Shown here: piece by piece, positions 1 through 10,241 of the stretch
How the letters are laid out: each line of letters starts with the position of its first letter
Numbering within the stretch: the stretch's first letter is position 1
DNA from: an uncultured Clostridia bacterium
GTDB taxonomy: Bacteria > Bacillota > Clostridia > TANB77 > CAG-508
NCBI GenBank assembly: GCA_947627265.1
Contig: CANQVM010000007.1
Span: 1 to 39,691 of the forward strand
Reading direction: 5' to 3'
DNA length: 39,691 bases
Notes under the pieces: model-generated
The model's database searches: none
The model's input: the letters and a program-made list of their open reading frames with translations, nothing else
What the model was told of the DNA's origin: nothing
Made by a program: the position numbers and the translations under genes

Positions 1-5
1 TAAAA

Positions 6-11
6 CCTCCT
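6..11 (-). promoter_or_regulatory. Ribosome binding site of a gene starting just outside the window
   Basis: Read on the minus strand this is AGGAGG followed by TTTTA at the window edge. That is the right place for a Shine-Dalgarno site of a gene whose start codon lies within a few bases left of position 1. The downstream gene itself is not visible. Confidence 0.55.
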
Positions 12-157
12 ATGATATTTCTATTTTATCATAAGAAGTTTTATTTTTAAACTTTACACAAATTATTCTATATACTCCTCTTTTAATTTACTGTATTAGT
101 ATATTATCAGAAAGTTTAGATAAATTTAAACTTACTATGATGAATTTTTTTATTGTC

Positions 158-3100
158 TTATACTACTCTTTTCTTTATGATAACAACTCCTCCTGCTAAT
201 ACTACTAATGCTCCAATTCCTATCATAATTGGTACTATAAAGTTTAGATTATCACCAGTATTTGGTGTTATAATTACTGTTTCTGCTATACCTGTATCTT
301 CTTCTGGTGGCATTGATATTGGGTTTGTTGGAACATAATTTCCAGGTATTACTGGTGGTATTGCTCCCCCATCTTTATTAATCTCTGTTATCTCTGTTTC
401 GTTATCTAAAGCAATTTCATCTGCGCTTGATAATAATTTAGATACATTTAACATTACGCTTGATGATTCAGTTGGTTTTAATTTTTTGTCTTTTAAGCTA
501 TCTGTATAAAGTATTATTCTATCTTCAATTTGTGATTCATCACTGTTATATACAACTTCTGCTACTATATTTTTAATTTCATCAATTGTTTTTACTTGCC
601 ATTGTGTATTCTTGCTTGCATCAAATGACCAGTCTTTATCTAAGTAGTCTATAATACCTGATGGTGTCATAGTAACAACATTTCCTGTAATTTCTCCATA
701 TAGATAGTAGTTTTCTGATAAATATTCTAGTTCACTATTATTTGTTGCTTTTATTTCATATCCAACTTCAGCAGTTGCTCCCTGTATTAACTCATTATCT
801 AGTTCTAGTCTAACAAATCCGTTTGTATTGTAAGCTTGTGATGGTCCTTGATAAGTTATATGTTCCTTAGTTCCTGTTATATTTCCATTTTCATCAATTG
901 TAATATCTGCTACTACCTGACCATTTGCTAAAGTTACTTTAAATGTATTTACTCTCTTAGTTAAAGCTAATTCTTGTCTTGCTCTTTCTATAATACCAAA
1001 ATCTATGTTATTAATTCTATATACATATCTATTTCCTGATGATGCTGTTGTTGTATCTTGATTTTCTATTCCAAATCCCATAGTTGGTGTTGTAGAATTC
1101 ATTTTATCATATGATGATGTTGTTGAACTTGTTATATTTTTAATTTCATTGTCTATTTGTGTTCTTAAGTTATAGTCATCCATTGCATCTGAATATCTAG
1201 GTGTTTCAGTTTTATACCATTGCTTATTAGAAGCTCTTTCTTTGTCTTTGTATATAGTTCCTTTGTAATTTTGAACTGTATAAGTTTCATCTCCCCAAGT
1301 ATATGTTAATGTGTAATCTCCTGGTATATAGTCTTTAATTACAAAGTCTCCATTTTCATCTGTTGTTGCTGTATATTGTTTACCACTTCCTGTATTTTCT
1401 GTAAGCGTAACTGTTACTCCTGATATTCCAACTTCTCCATCGTTGTATTCTCCATCACCTAGTCTTACTTGACCTGTCATTAATTGATTTGAATCACTAT
1501 AATTTCCTTGTGCTTTAGCTTTATCTTCGAATACTTTTCCAGCTAATTCTCTTGCATCTGCTACTTCTAATTTTAAAGCTGGTGCTGCACTTGTGTCATC
1601 TTCATATGTTTTTGCATCTCCTGGCGTTGCATTTCCTGGGTTAGAGTCTCTATCTATTCCTGCATATACTTTTCCACTTTCATCAAATACAGAATATGAA
1701 TTTATTTCTACAACATTGTCTAGATTTTCTTTGTCATTTAATATTTTTACTATTGATTCTCTATTTAATTCAAATTGTACATAAATATCAACAGATTGTT
1801 GCTTAGGTATTTCTAGGTTACTAGTGTTAATAACTGTCTTTTTATAATCATTATTATAATTTGTATCTTCGTGAGAAATTTCACCTGTTATATTTAATGT
1901 TCCTTCTTGTAGACCTGTTCCTATTTTAGTAATTGTATAGTTACTATCGAAGTAATCTACTAAGCTATTTACTTTAACATTTAAATTAGATGATTCATTT
2001 GTTACTTTAATTTGATATGTTAAGTATGCTTTTAGTTCTTTACTTTTATCTTCACTTGTATATAAATAGTCTGCCTTGTATATTGCTCTTGTATAAGAAC
2101 CATCCCATTTTCTATATTTTACTCCTATATTTAAATCATTTTCTGAAGGTTGCGCTGTAGATGGATCATCAATATTTGCAAATCTTTGTCCATAATAATA
2201 TACATTATTATAACCATTTATTGTAAGGTTAATATCTTTTAAATCTTTTGCTAAAGATATATCTGGTTGTTCTCTTTCATATAATCCTAAATTAATATAT
2301 CTAATTTCTTCTTGACCTTCTGTAAAGTTTGCTTTTATGCTATATTGCGTTTCATTTGTGTTTGCTGTAATAGGATATAAACCATTATTTATAAGTGTTG
2401 CTGTTGCTATTGTTTGGCTTTGATCAATATTGTATGTTAAATTATGTGCTACATTTCCATTACCATCTCTTGTTATACCTGTATTTTGAGATTTTCCTTC
2501 TACAACACTAAATTTTTTGTTAAAGTTATCTCTTACAGTTGCATTTTCTGCAGATTTTGAACCATTATTTTTATCAATATTTGGTATAACATTTGTGTAT
2601 GTTAATCCATCATATTCAAATTCTATGTAATAATCTTGTAGTTTATCTGTTAAAACATCTGTAAATAAATATTCACCATGTCCATTATTTCCTCTATCTC
2701 CTGTATATCTTCCTAATTCAGATGTTGTTGTTTCTTTTATAGTCTCTCCTGTTATTTTATCTTTTAGTCTTACTTTAATTCCATCTAGTAAAATATCAGC
2801 TGTATCAAAATCGTTATCTTCTTTATATAAGTCATTTCTATATGATTGTTTTCCAGCTACCATATCTACCCAAACATAACCTGAAAGTTTTACATAAATT
2901 TGTTTGTTTTCAGCTTCTAATTCAGCTGTTTTATCAACAACAACATCTATGTTTTGTCCATCTTGTATTATTTCATATCCATAGTTTGGATTTTTTGTTT
3001 CATATGCTACATATGTTCCAATAACTAAGTTTTCAACTAATATTTCTCCATTTATATCTGTTACAAATTCTGTTGCATTTTCTCTTGTAGTAACATAAGA

Positions 3101-4153
3101 TATATCTCCATTTCTTGCTCTTTTTACATATTTACCAGTATCTTTATTTTGAATATAAAAACCTACATTTGGTAATTTTATTGTTCTATTCCTTTTATCT
3201 ACTTTTATTACTTTTAGATTTCCTAATATTTGAATGTCATAATTAAAAGATGTTTCTATATTATCTGTTCGAGTATATGGGCTTCTTACAAGTAAGTTTT
3301 GTTGTGAATTATCAACAGAATCTAAAAATGTTATATTAACACATTTTTTTTCTATTTGTATACTTCCTGTAAGTTTAATAATTTTTGTTACATTACTATC
3401 TAATGGAACTGACACATAAAATTCTTTTCCAGATTCTAGTGCATTAATTGAAGTTCTAACTTGTGTATTCCCATTATATTTGCTAAATATTAATCCTGTT
3501 ATTTCAGAACTATTTTGGTCATATACTGATACATTTGTTAAAGTTCCACTAAAGTTCCATTTAAATGGTCCTACTTTTATATATTGTTTATTATCAATTG
3601 TTTGAGATACAGCTTTTACATTTTGTTTATCTGTTTTATCTTCAATAGTTGAATTTATTTGGCTCGTTATATTATTAGCATAATTTGTTGATTCAGTATC
3701 TAAAGCAGCCCAATCTCCTCTAGAAGAAGCAGCAAACGTTCCACTAGTTAATCCTGCAAAATTTTTACCTACTTCTTGCATCCATGTATAACCATAATTC
3801 CATACTGCATGCTTTACTACATCATGCTTATTCGCTGTAGAAGATAGTATATATGCAAATTTTGCATTAGCCCAATGTTCAACTTTTTTTCCTGTATGAT
3901 CTGTTGCAATTATTCCATCAATATTAACTTTAGAAACTACTTTATAAGTAGAACCAGTCATATGTTGCCATCTTTGCATACAAAATATGTTATTATAATT
4001 CCAATACTGATTATAATTTATATATCTATAATCTCCTACATTAAGATCTTCTCCTTCTACATAATTTTGATAAGCATTTGATATACTATTTATTCCTAAA
4101 ATAGCTAATATGCTAATTGCTATAATAATTGATATCTTTTTTATTGTATTCAT
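158..4153 (-). CDS. Large sortase-anchored surface protein with thioester-like N-terminus and CnaB/SdrD-type domains
   Basis: This is a 1331-aa wall-anchored protein, probably an adhesin or other surface structure. It has an N-terminal signal peptide (about residues 1-27, hydrophobic IIIAISILAILG). Cys58 (FCMQ) and VKHAVWNY (113-120) resemble the Cys and TQxAIW blocks of Gram-positive thioester domains, but the usual Gln of the second block is replaced. A CnaB-type fold follows around 310-405, with KVIKVDK near its start and the Glu-containing AYETKNPNYGYE near its end, the usual Lys and Glu positions for an isopeptide bond. SdrD/CnaB-like modules lie around 410-520 and 880-1000, the latter beginning RELAGKVFED. 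The C-terminus has a TPNTG sorting motif (1296-1300), a hydrophobic helix and a KKR tail. A strong AAAGGAGG sits upstream of the ATG. It lies 20 bases behind the next surface gene, so the two are probably co-transcribed. Domain names are from motif recognition, not a profile search. Confidence 0.82.
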   Translation of the reverse strand: MNTIKKISIIIAISILAILGINSISNAYQNYVEGEDLNVGDYRYINYNQYWNYNNIFCMQRWQHMTGSTYKVVSKVNIDGIIATDHTGKKVEHWANAKFAYILSSTANKHDVVKHAVWNYGYTWMQEVGKNFAGLTSGTFAASSRGDWAALDTESTNYANNITSQINSTIEDKTDKQNVKAVSQTIDNKQYIKVGPFKWNFSGTLTNVSVYDQNSSEITGLIFSKYNGNTQVRTSINALESGKEFYVSVPLDSNVTKIIKLTGSIQIEKKCVNITFLDSVDNSQQNLLVRSPYTRTDNIETSFNYDIQILGNLKVIKVDKRNRTIKLPNVGFYIQNKDTGKYVKRARNGDISYVTTRENATEFVTDINGEILVENLVIGTYVAYETKNPNYGYEIIQDGQNIDVVVDKTAELEAENKQIYVKLSGYVWVDMVAGKQSYRNDLYKEDNDFDTADILLDGIKVRLKDKITGETIKETTTSELGRYTGDRGNNGHGEYLFTDVLTDKLQDYYIEFEYDGLTYTNVIPNIDKNNGSKSAENATVRDNFNKKFSVVEGKSQNTGITRDGNGNVAHNLTYNIDQSQTIATATLINNGLYPITANTNETQYSIKANFTEGQEEIRYINLGLYEREQPDISLAKDLKDINLTINGYNNVYYYGQRFANIDDPSTAQPSENDLNIGVKYRKWDGSYTRAIYKADYLYTSEDKSKELKAYLTYQIKVTNESSNLNVKVNSLVDYFDSNYTITKIGTGLQEGTLNITGEISHEDTNYNNDYKKTVINTSNLEIPKQQSVDIYVQFELNRESIVKILNDKENLDNVVEINSYSVFDESGKVYAGIDRDSNPGNATPGDAKTYEDDTSAAPALKLEVADARELAGKVFEDKAKAQGNYSDSNQLMTGQVRLGDGEYNDGEVGISGVTVTLTENTGSGKQYTATTDENGDFVIKDYIPGDYTLTYTWGDETYTVQNYKGTIYKDKERASNKQWYKTETPRYSDAMDDYNLRTQIDNEIKNITSSTTSSYDKMNSTTPTMGFGIENQDTTTASSGNRYVYRINNIDFGIIERARQELALTKRVNTFKVTLANGQVVADITIDENGNITGTKEHITYQGPSQAYNTNGFVRLELDNELIQGATAEVGYEIKATNNSELEYLSENYYLYGEITGNVVTMTPSGIIDYLDKDWSFDASKNTQWQVKTIDEIKNIVAEVVYNSDESQIEDRIILYTDSLKDKKLKPTESSSVMLNVSKLLSSADEIALDNETEITEINKDGGAIPPVIPGNYVPTNPISMPPEEDTGIAETVIITPNTGDNLNFIVPIMIGIGALVVLAGGVVIIKKRVV

Positions 4154-4173
4154 ATTTTTACCTCCTTTCCTTA

Positions 4174-7100
4174 CTATTTTTTATCACCTTTTATTGATTT
4201 TATTCTAATTATAATAAATATCATAATTCCAAGAACTGTAATGCTTCCAAGTATAACTGACACATATGTTTCTGCTCCTGTTTTTAAACTTAGAATTGCA
4301 TCTGCAGATCCCATATCACTTTCTCCTTTTGCTTTGTTTCCTGATGTTGATTTACTGTCTGAAATTCCTAATTCATTATAACTTTCTGCAATCTCAGCTG
4401 TATTATTAATTAATCCTGTGTTATTTTCTGTCATTGCCTTAGTTAGAGTTAATATTACTTCTCTAGATTCTCCTGCTTTTATTTTTTCATTTGCTAAACT
4501 ACTATTATATAATCCATCTGATGCTTGATACCAATCTTTATTTAATTCTGAACTAAATTTCAAATCATTTGGAATATAGTCTACTATTTTTCTTACATAT
4601 CCATCAAGTTCTCCAATATTTGTTACTTTTATTTTATATTCAATAATTACACTCGCTCCATTTACAGTCTTTTTATCTAATTCTGCTTTTGCAATAGTTG
4701 AATCAGTGTATTCTTTTATTGTAGTACCTGATGCATCTTGAATTAATATTCTATTAACATATTTATCTAGTTTAAAACTAAAATCTTTTAATTCAATTAA
4801 ACCAATATTTATATTAGGAATATTTTCTTGGCTAACTTCAAGAATATCTGTTGATGCTACTTGTTTCCTTTGTCCTTCTATATTTAGCTCACTTGTCATA
4901 ACATTTGAATTCTTTGCTTCTTCTACATTATCAGCTTTATATGTTGTTAATGCATATTTTGTATCCTCGTATTCAAATATTACAATATAGCTTCCGCTTC
5001 TTATATTATCTAATACATACAATCCATTTTCATTTGTTTTTGTTTCTAATATACTTCCTCTTGAATTTTTTACTAAATTATTTGTTTTTGTATTTAATAA
5101 TTTAACTGTTATATCACTAAGTAATTGTTCATTATCATCTTTCTTTCCATTTGCATTTTCATCATACCAAGCAAAACCTGTTATCATTTGGTCTCCATTT
5201 GCAATATCTCCATTATCTATATTGTCTGAAGTATTTCCTGGTGTATTATCATCACCTTCATTATTTGTTTGATTTGCCTCTATGATATTATTTATTTCTG
5301 CTGTGGTTGCTATCTTTTCTGATAAAAATTCTGCATATGCAACATTTGTAATTGGTTCTGCATGTGTTCTTCCTTCTGAATAATTAACTATTGTTTCTAT
5401 TTTTACTGTACTTTCTAAACCTGAAGCTAAATTACAGAATATTTCTATATCATTTATTCCTTTTAATTCTTCTATTTCTTCTCCATCAAAAGTTACTTTG
5501 TTTACTGTTAAACTATCTGGTATTATGTCTTTAATTGTTAATCCTTCTATTCTTTCTTCTTCATTGTTTTTTACAGTAATTGTATATTCTATTGTATCTC
5601 CAGATTTAACATATTGACTTTGTGTATTTGTTGTCATTGATAAAGATACATTTGCTTTTATTACATCATCTGATATAATATTTGATTTATATTCATTATT
5701 TCCTTCTTTAGCAACTGCAGCAAAAGTAACTGTATTTGTATTATCTACTTTGTTAACTATAGCATCATAACTTAATACTTTAACTTCTCCTGCTTTTAAT
5801 GTACCAATATTTATTTCTTCTGAATATTGTAATTCTTCAGATTGAATATTTTCATCTTCGTTTGAATTATTTTGGCTTGACTCTTGATTTTCATTTAGTA
5901 CATATTCATCATTACTATACATATTAATAATATCATCTGAAACTTCTTTTGATTTCATTCCAGACAATAATTCTACAGCTGTTACCTCTATAGCAGATGA
6001 AAGATTTGTTTTTATTCTTACATTTTCTTGGTTGTTGTCTGATATATTTTCTATAATTGCAAAATATCTTATAGCTCCTGATTCATATATTTTTTCATTT
6101 CTATCAGTAACTCTTTTTACACTAATCCTTAAATTACCATTTTGAGTAGTTAACTGTGTTTCATTAGATTCTTTTATAACATCTTGGTATTTAACTTGTG
6201 TTGTATTTTTTAATACTGTTCCTTCTTTGGTATCACTGTTTACTCTTACCTCATATTCACCAGTTACAACTGCTCCTACTTTTAAGTTATTTATTTTAGC
6301 TTCATAAGTTTTATTTGTTAATTCTTTATAATAAGAAGCTCCTGTATATTCATAATTATCTTGTGGTATTACTAAGGTTGTACCTTCTGGTACATTTCCT
6401 TGTACTGTAATATCAGTAATATCTTCACTACCCACATTTGATACTTCCATTTTATATTTTATTACTTCTCCATTTTTTACAAGTGAATTTGATGTTATCT
6501 CTTCTCCTCCTACCATTGGAGTTAATTTAGTTTCTAATTGTGGTCCAACTCCTGTTTGTAATTCAAGAGTTGTTGCTTTAATCTGATTTGTTGTATCTGT
6601 TAAGCTATTAGTATAAATTACACTATATCCTTCTTTTGCTATTTGATTATATTCTAGCAAAGAAGGTATTTCTACTTTATATGTAGCTATTATATCTGCT
6701 TGTGTATCCATTTTTGGTATTGTAATTAAGTATTTTTTTGCTGTATTTAAATTGTTTATTTCGCTACTCCATCCATTTTGTATGTTTTGTAAATCATCTG
6801 TAGCATCTTCTTTTTCTGTATAATATATATTTGCCTCATTTGTTCCTTGTAATTTAATTCTTTCTATAATCTTAATGTCCATATTGTTTTCAGAATTTTT
6901 ACTTGGAAAAGTACCCATTATTTTAACATTTTCAATTGAATTTTCATTATTATTAATTACTTCAATTTCTGTTTCTAGTTGTTTTGCATTACTTCCTCTT
7001 TGAAGTGTTATTTGTTTTGTTTCTTCTTCTCCAATTGTTTCAACATCTAGATCTTTTATACTATTTATTGTTGTAATATCTTTTGGTGCAACTACTTTTA

Positions 7101-9009
7101 TTGTTTTACTGTCTGTTCCTGAGACTTGATTATTTTCATATTTCATAATAATTTGTCCATCTTTTGTTGCTGATTTTTTATTAACTATTATATTTGCTTT
7201 TATAATAAGAACTGCACCTTCAACACTTAAGTCTTTATAGCTTGTTTGTTCTCCCTCTACAGAAATAGTTAATATTCTTCCATTTACTATGTTATAATCT
7301 TTTACTTTTAATTCATTTTCATATATAAAATAAGGATCACTTGTTAATTGTATTGACTCTACATCTTCTGGTAATTCAAATACAAATGTTGGATTTTTAT
7401 ATAAATTATATTTTTCACTATTAGCTTTTAAAATTGCTTTTATTTCCACATCATTTGCTATAACTGTTGATAATGTTTGTTTGTTTATTTCAAGTCTTGC
7501 TTCTGTTGTTGTTTCTTCTAATTTTGTTACTTCATAAACGCTATCTTCAAAATTTGAAGCATAACTATATGTTATTTTTGTATTTAATTCTGCTGCATTT
7601 TTTATATTTTCTTCTTCTCCAGATTTTATAGTTTTTGTATGTATTAATTCTAGGTTTCCTACTGCAACTGGGATTGATGTTGTTATTTCAATTTCAGATG
7701 GTTCTTTTCCTGTATAATCAATTACAATATTATTATTTTCATCTGCTACTGTATTTTTATCTACCATTGCAATAATTTGACCATTTTCATTTGCAATTTT
7801 TAAACTTCCATTTTCACCAAAGATACTGTCAAATTTTTCTTTTTTAATAATAGTTTTATTATAAACTACATTTGCTGCAGATTCTTGCCCTTCTTTTACA
7901 TATTTAGTAGCATCTTCTTTTATATTTATATAAGATTGAGCATTTGCTAAATTTATTTGCACATTTGTTGTACTTTCATATTGTCTATCAATTCCTGCAT
8001 ATAGTTTTCCTTTATAAATAGTATCTTCTTTGTTGCTTGCTTCTACTTGAACTATTGCCTCTTTTTCTTCTTTACTATTTATATCAAATGTTTTTGTAGT
8101 TGTAAGTGTTTTTCCATTATATAATGTAATACCTTCATTTATTATAAATTCTTTGTTTTCTAATTCTTCATCTTTATTATAAATTAATGTTAAAACAATA
8201 TTTTCATTTCCTTGTTTTTCCCATATAATTTTATTCTCTTCATTTGGATTATTAGTAAATGTAAAGTTTATGTCTTCTCCGCTATGATTATATTTATAAT
8301 ATGTCATTGTATTAAAGTTTACCTTTTTTTCAATTGTTGGGTTATCTATATCAGATTTTGGTAATTTCATATCTAAAGACATCTCTTTTATAGGATAATT
8401 ATTATCTTTTAAGCCTAAATTTATTGATAATTGTAGTACTTTTTTGTCTTCCCCTGATACTGTAATTACTTTATTTGTAATTACTTCTACAGAATTTTCT
8501 ATATTCTCTTCTGTATTATTTTCTGGATATTGATAGCTTACCTCACGTTCAGCCTTAATTTTAATATCCCTTTGGGTACTATCTTTATAAGTACCTGTTA
8601 AATTAAGTTTACTTACCACATTTAATAAACCAACTTCAAAAATTTCTTTTTGTATTGGTTTAATTTCTATTTCCATTTGTGCTGTTGTACCAGCATTTAA
8701 TTGATTTAAAGTGATTTTGTTTCCTTCAATTTTGTTTATATACTCACTTTTTTGATCTGCTTTTATGTTAAAATTGCTATTCTCTAAAGCAATCTCTCCA
8801 TTAAAGTATCCCTCTTTTTTTACTGATACCTTCATAAATAAGGTGTTTTCTTCTTTTAATTGTACCTCAAATTCCACATTTTGATGGTTAGTTGAACTAC
8901 TACTTACAGCATAACTAATTAAGCCTGCTCCAACATAAGCAAAGCTTGTCATTGTTAATGTTAATAGTAATAGTATTACGGTTGTAATTTTAAATATTTT
9001 ATTTTTCAT
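4174..9009 (-). CDS. Giant sortase-anchored surface protein with DUF11-like repeats and an SdrD B-like domain
   Basis: This 1611-aa protein has an N-terminal signal peptide (about residues 1-24, LLLLTLTMTSFA) and many beta-sandwich repeats. Several match the DUF11/conserved-repeat pattern, for example VKSGDTIEYTITVKN with a later LTIKDIIPDSL, and a related VKNGEVIKYKMEVSNVG. A SdrD B-like module begins with ITGFAWYDENANGKKDDNEQ, including a D-x-N-x-N-G-type calcium-binding loop. The C-terminus carries a variant sorting signal, LSLKTG (1573-1578), then a hydrophobic helix and a basic tail (KSIKGDKK). AAGGAGG precedes the ATG. It is the first gene of the apparent two-gene surface operon. No enzymatic motif was seen. 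A structural or adhesive role is inferred. Confidence 0.82.
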   Translation of the reverse strand: MKNKIFKITTVILLLLTLTMTSFAYVGAGLISYAVSSSSTNHQNVEFEVQLKEENTLFMKVSVKKEGYFNGEIALENSNFNIKADQKSEYINKIEGNKITLNQLNAGTTAQMEIEIKPIQKEIFEVGLLNVVSKLNLTGTYKDSTQRDIKIKAEREVSYQYPENNTEENIENSVEVITNKVITVSGEDKKVLQLSINLGLKDNNYPIKEMSLDMKLPKSDIDNPTIEKKVNFNTMTYYKYNHSGEDINFTFTNNPNEENKIIWEKQGNENIVLTLIYNKDEELENKEFIINEGITLYNGKTLTTTKTFDINSKEEKEAIVQVEASNKEDTIYKGKLYAGIDRQYESTTNVQINLANAQSYINIKEDATKYVKEGQESAANVVYNKTIIKKEKFDSIFGENGSLKIANENGQIIAMVDKNTVADENNNIVIDYTGKEPSEIEITTSIPVAVGNLELIHTKTIKSGEEENIKNAAELNTKITYSYASNFEDSVYEVTKLEETTTEARLEINKQTLSTVIANDVEIKAILKANSEKYNLYKNPTFVFELPEDVESIQLTSDPYFIYENELKVKDYNIVNGRILTISVEGEQTSYKDLSVEGAVLIIKANIIVNKKSATKDGQIIMKYENNQVSGTDSKTIKVVAPKDITTINSIKDLDVETIGEEETKQITLQRGSNAKQLETEIEVINNNENSIENVKIMGTFPSKNSENNMDIKIIERIKLQGTNEANIYYTEKEDATDDLQNIQNGWSSEINNLNTAKKYLITIPKMDTQADIIATYKVEIPSLLEYNQIAKEGYSVIYTNSLTDTTNQIKATTLELQTGVGPQLETKLTPMVGGEEITSNSLVKNGEVIKYKMEVSNVGSEDITDITVQGNVPEGTTLVIPQDNYEYTGASYYKELTNKTYEAKINNLKVGAVVTGEYEVRVNSDTKEGTVLKNTTQVKYQDVIKESNETQLTTQNGNLRISVKRVTDRNEKIYESGAIRYFAIIENISDNNQENVRIKTNLSSAIEVTAVELLSGMKSKEVSDDIINMYSNDEYVLNENQESSQNNSNEDENIQSEELQYSEEINIGTLKAGEVKVLSYDAIVNKVDNTNTVTFAAVAKEGNNEYKSNIISDDVIKANVSLSMTTNTQSQYVKSGDTIEYTITVKNNEEERIEGLTIKDIIPDSLTVNKVTFDGEEIEELKGINDIEIFCNLASGLESTVKIETIVNYSEGRTHAEPITNVAYAEFLSEKIATTAEINNIIEANQTNNEGDDNTPGNTSDNIDNGDIANGDQMITGFAWYDENANGKKDDNEQLLSDITVKLLNTKTNNLVKNSRGSILETKTNENGLYVLDNIRSGSYIVIFEYEDTKYALTTYKADNVEEAKNSNVMTSELNIEGQRKQVASTDILEVSQENIPNINIGLIELKDFSFKLDKYVNRILIQDASGTTIKEYTDSTIAKAELDKKTVNGASVIIEYKIKVTNIGELDGYVRKIVDYIPNDLKFSSELNKDWYQASDGLYNSSLANEKIKAGESREVILTLTKAMTENNTGLINNTAEIAESYNELGISDSKSTSGNKAKGESDMGSADAILSLKTGAETYVSVILGSITVLGIMIFIIIRIKSIKGDKK

Positions 9010-9294
9010 AGTGATCCTCCTTAAATTATTATACCTCTATTCAATATTATAACTTATTTTTCCAATTTTTTCAATAGTTTTATGGACTTTTTAATACTTT
9101 TTATGTTAATGTGCTTTTTTTCGACTTTTTTCTTATTTTTTGCTTAGGGAAATAGATTTTCCGTTTTTATATATTAATATTACAGTTATATTTTTTTATT
9201 ATTACATTTTTGAAACATTTTATTTTTTGTTGCATATAATAATACATACATAGTTTATTTTTTTATGAATATATTAATGTTAGAGGTGATTTTT
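9010..9294. promoter_or_regulatory. Divergent intergenic region with a possible sporulation-type promoter
   Basis: This very AT-rich gap separates the divergent surface-protein and small-ORF genes. On the plus strand CATATAATA (9233-9241) fits the CATAnnnTA -10 pattern of SigE/SigK-type promoters, with an AC 16 bases upstream (9215-9216) where SigK promoters have it. The same stretch also reads as TATAAT (9235-9240) with TTGAAA at 9210, 19 bases away. The two readings cannot be separated by eye. Confidence 0.3.
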
Positions 9295-9801
9295 TTGAGC
9301 GATTTTAATTTAAATGAAAATACTCTAAATAAATTAAAAAATATGATGAACAACGGTGAATTAAATGATGTAATTTCTAAAATTCCACCTGAAATGATTC
9401 AAAACTTCTCTTCTATGATGCAAAATTCGAATACATCTAATAAAAATAATCCAAATACATCTACTAATCAAAGCAGTTCTTCTGATACATCTACTACACA
9501 AAACAATTCTTCTGATGCATCTACTAACCAAAATTTTACGCAAAATGGGAATTCAAACACTTGGGCTAACAGTAATTTTGATTTTAATAATATTGATATG
9601 AATACTATTTTAAAAATGAAATCTGTTATGGAAAAAATGAATTTAAAAAATGATCCTAGATCTAATTTATTGTATTCTTTAAAACCTTACTTAAGAGAAG
9701 GAAAAAGAGAAAAATTAGATCAATATGCCAATTTATTAAATGTTGCAAAAATTGCTGACTTATTAAAAAATGACAATAAGGAGAATAAGGATAATGGCTA
9801 A
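9295..9801 (+). CDS. Asn/Ser-rich small protein of unknown function
   Basis: The best start is the TTG at 9295, with AGAGGTGA five bases upstream, giving 168 aa. An in-frame ATG at 9265 has no comparable site. The N-terminal part is helical (LNENTLNKLKNMM). It is followed by a low-complexity linker with two 10-residue repeats (SSSSDTST / NNSSDAST), then a conserved-looking C-terminal segment containing KNDPRSNLLYSLKPYLREGK. No enzymatic motif or signal peptide is visible. Its stop overlaps the start of the next gene by 8 bases, so the two are probably translated together. The Asn-rich composition and possible SigK-like promoter suggest, weakly, a spore-related role. Confidence 0.7.
   Translation: MSDFNLNENTLNKLKNMMNNGELNDVISKIPPEMIQNFSSMMQNSNTSNKNNPNTSTNQSSSSDTSTTQNNSSDASTNQNFTQNGNSNTWANSNFDFNNIDMNTILKMKSVMEKMNLKNDPRSNLLYSLKPYLREGKREKLDQYANLLNVAKIADLLKNDNKENKDNG
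9466..9525 (+). repeat. Two 30-bp in-frame tandem repeats
   Basis: Two adjacent 30-base units (9466-9495 and 9496-9525) encode NQSSSSDTST and TQNNSSDAST inside the Asn/Ser-rich linker. A third partial unit begins directly after. They are imperfect, so this looks like an expanding low-complexity linker rather than a structural repeat. Confidence 0.7.
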
Positions 9802-10237
9802 TTTTCCTTTTTTTAGATTTCCCTATCCTAGGTATTACTATCATTATTATCCATATTATAATAATATTAATTCTAACAATAACGAATTAAATTTTAATAA
9901 TAACAATAATAATTATATAAATAATTTAAATCAGGGAAATAGTATTTATAATAATAAAAATTATAGATTAAATAATTACACTAATGATAAAAAAGAAAAT
10001 AGTAATTCTAAAAAAAATGAAAATAAAAAAAAATCATCTAGATACAATTCTTTTGGTCCTATTCATTTTGCAAATCCTTTCCAACAAGAAAGTATAGAAG
10101 AACCTATTCTTGAAATTTTAGGAATTGAATTGTATTTAGATGATATTATAATTCTTGGATTATTATTTTTTCTTTATACAGAAGAAGTAAAAGATGAAAT
10201 GTTATTTTTAGTGTTAATTTTATTGCTTTTAACTTAG
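9794..10237 (+). CDS. Tyr/Asn-rich small protein with hydrophobic C-terminus, unknown function
   Basis: The likely start is the ATG at 9794 (MANFPFFRFPYPRYYYHYYP), with AAGGAG at 9778 in front. It gives 147 aa. The protein has an aromatic N-terminus with seven Tyr in about ten residues, then an Asn-rich stretch (NNNNNNYINN), then a basic Lys/Asn segment. It ends in a conserved-looking hydrophobic block (ILGIELYLDDIIILGLLFF and a final LFLVLILLLLT). The overlap with the preceding gene implies coupled translation. It stops 4 bases from the convergent minC stop. No family is recognised. A spore-surface or membrane-associated role is speculative. Confidence 0.65.
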   Translation: MANFPFFRFPYPRYYYHYYPYYNNINSNNNELNFNNNNNNYINNLNQGNSIYNNKNYRLNNYTNDKKENSNSKKNENKKKSSRYNSFGPIHFANPFQQESIEEPILEILGIELYLDDIIILGLLFFLYTEEVKDEMLFLVLILLLLT

Positions 10238-10241
10238 ATTA

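Noticed and set aside
153..5105. Several 60-70-aa plus-strand ORFs inside the surface-protein genes
   Set aside because: They are shadows of long minus-strand genes with clear domains and signal peptides.
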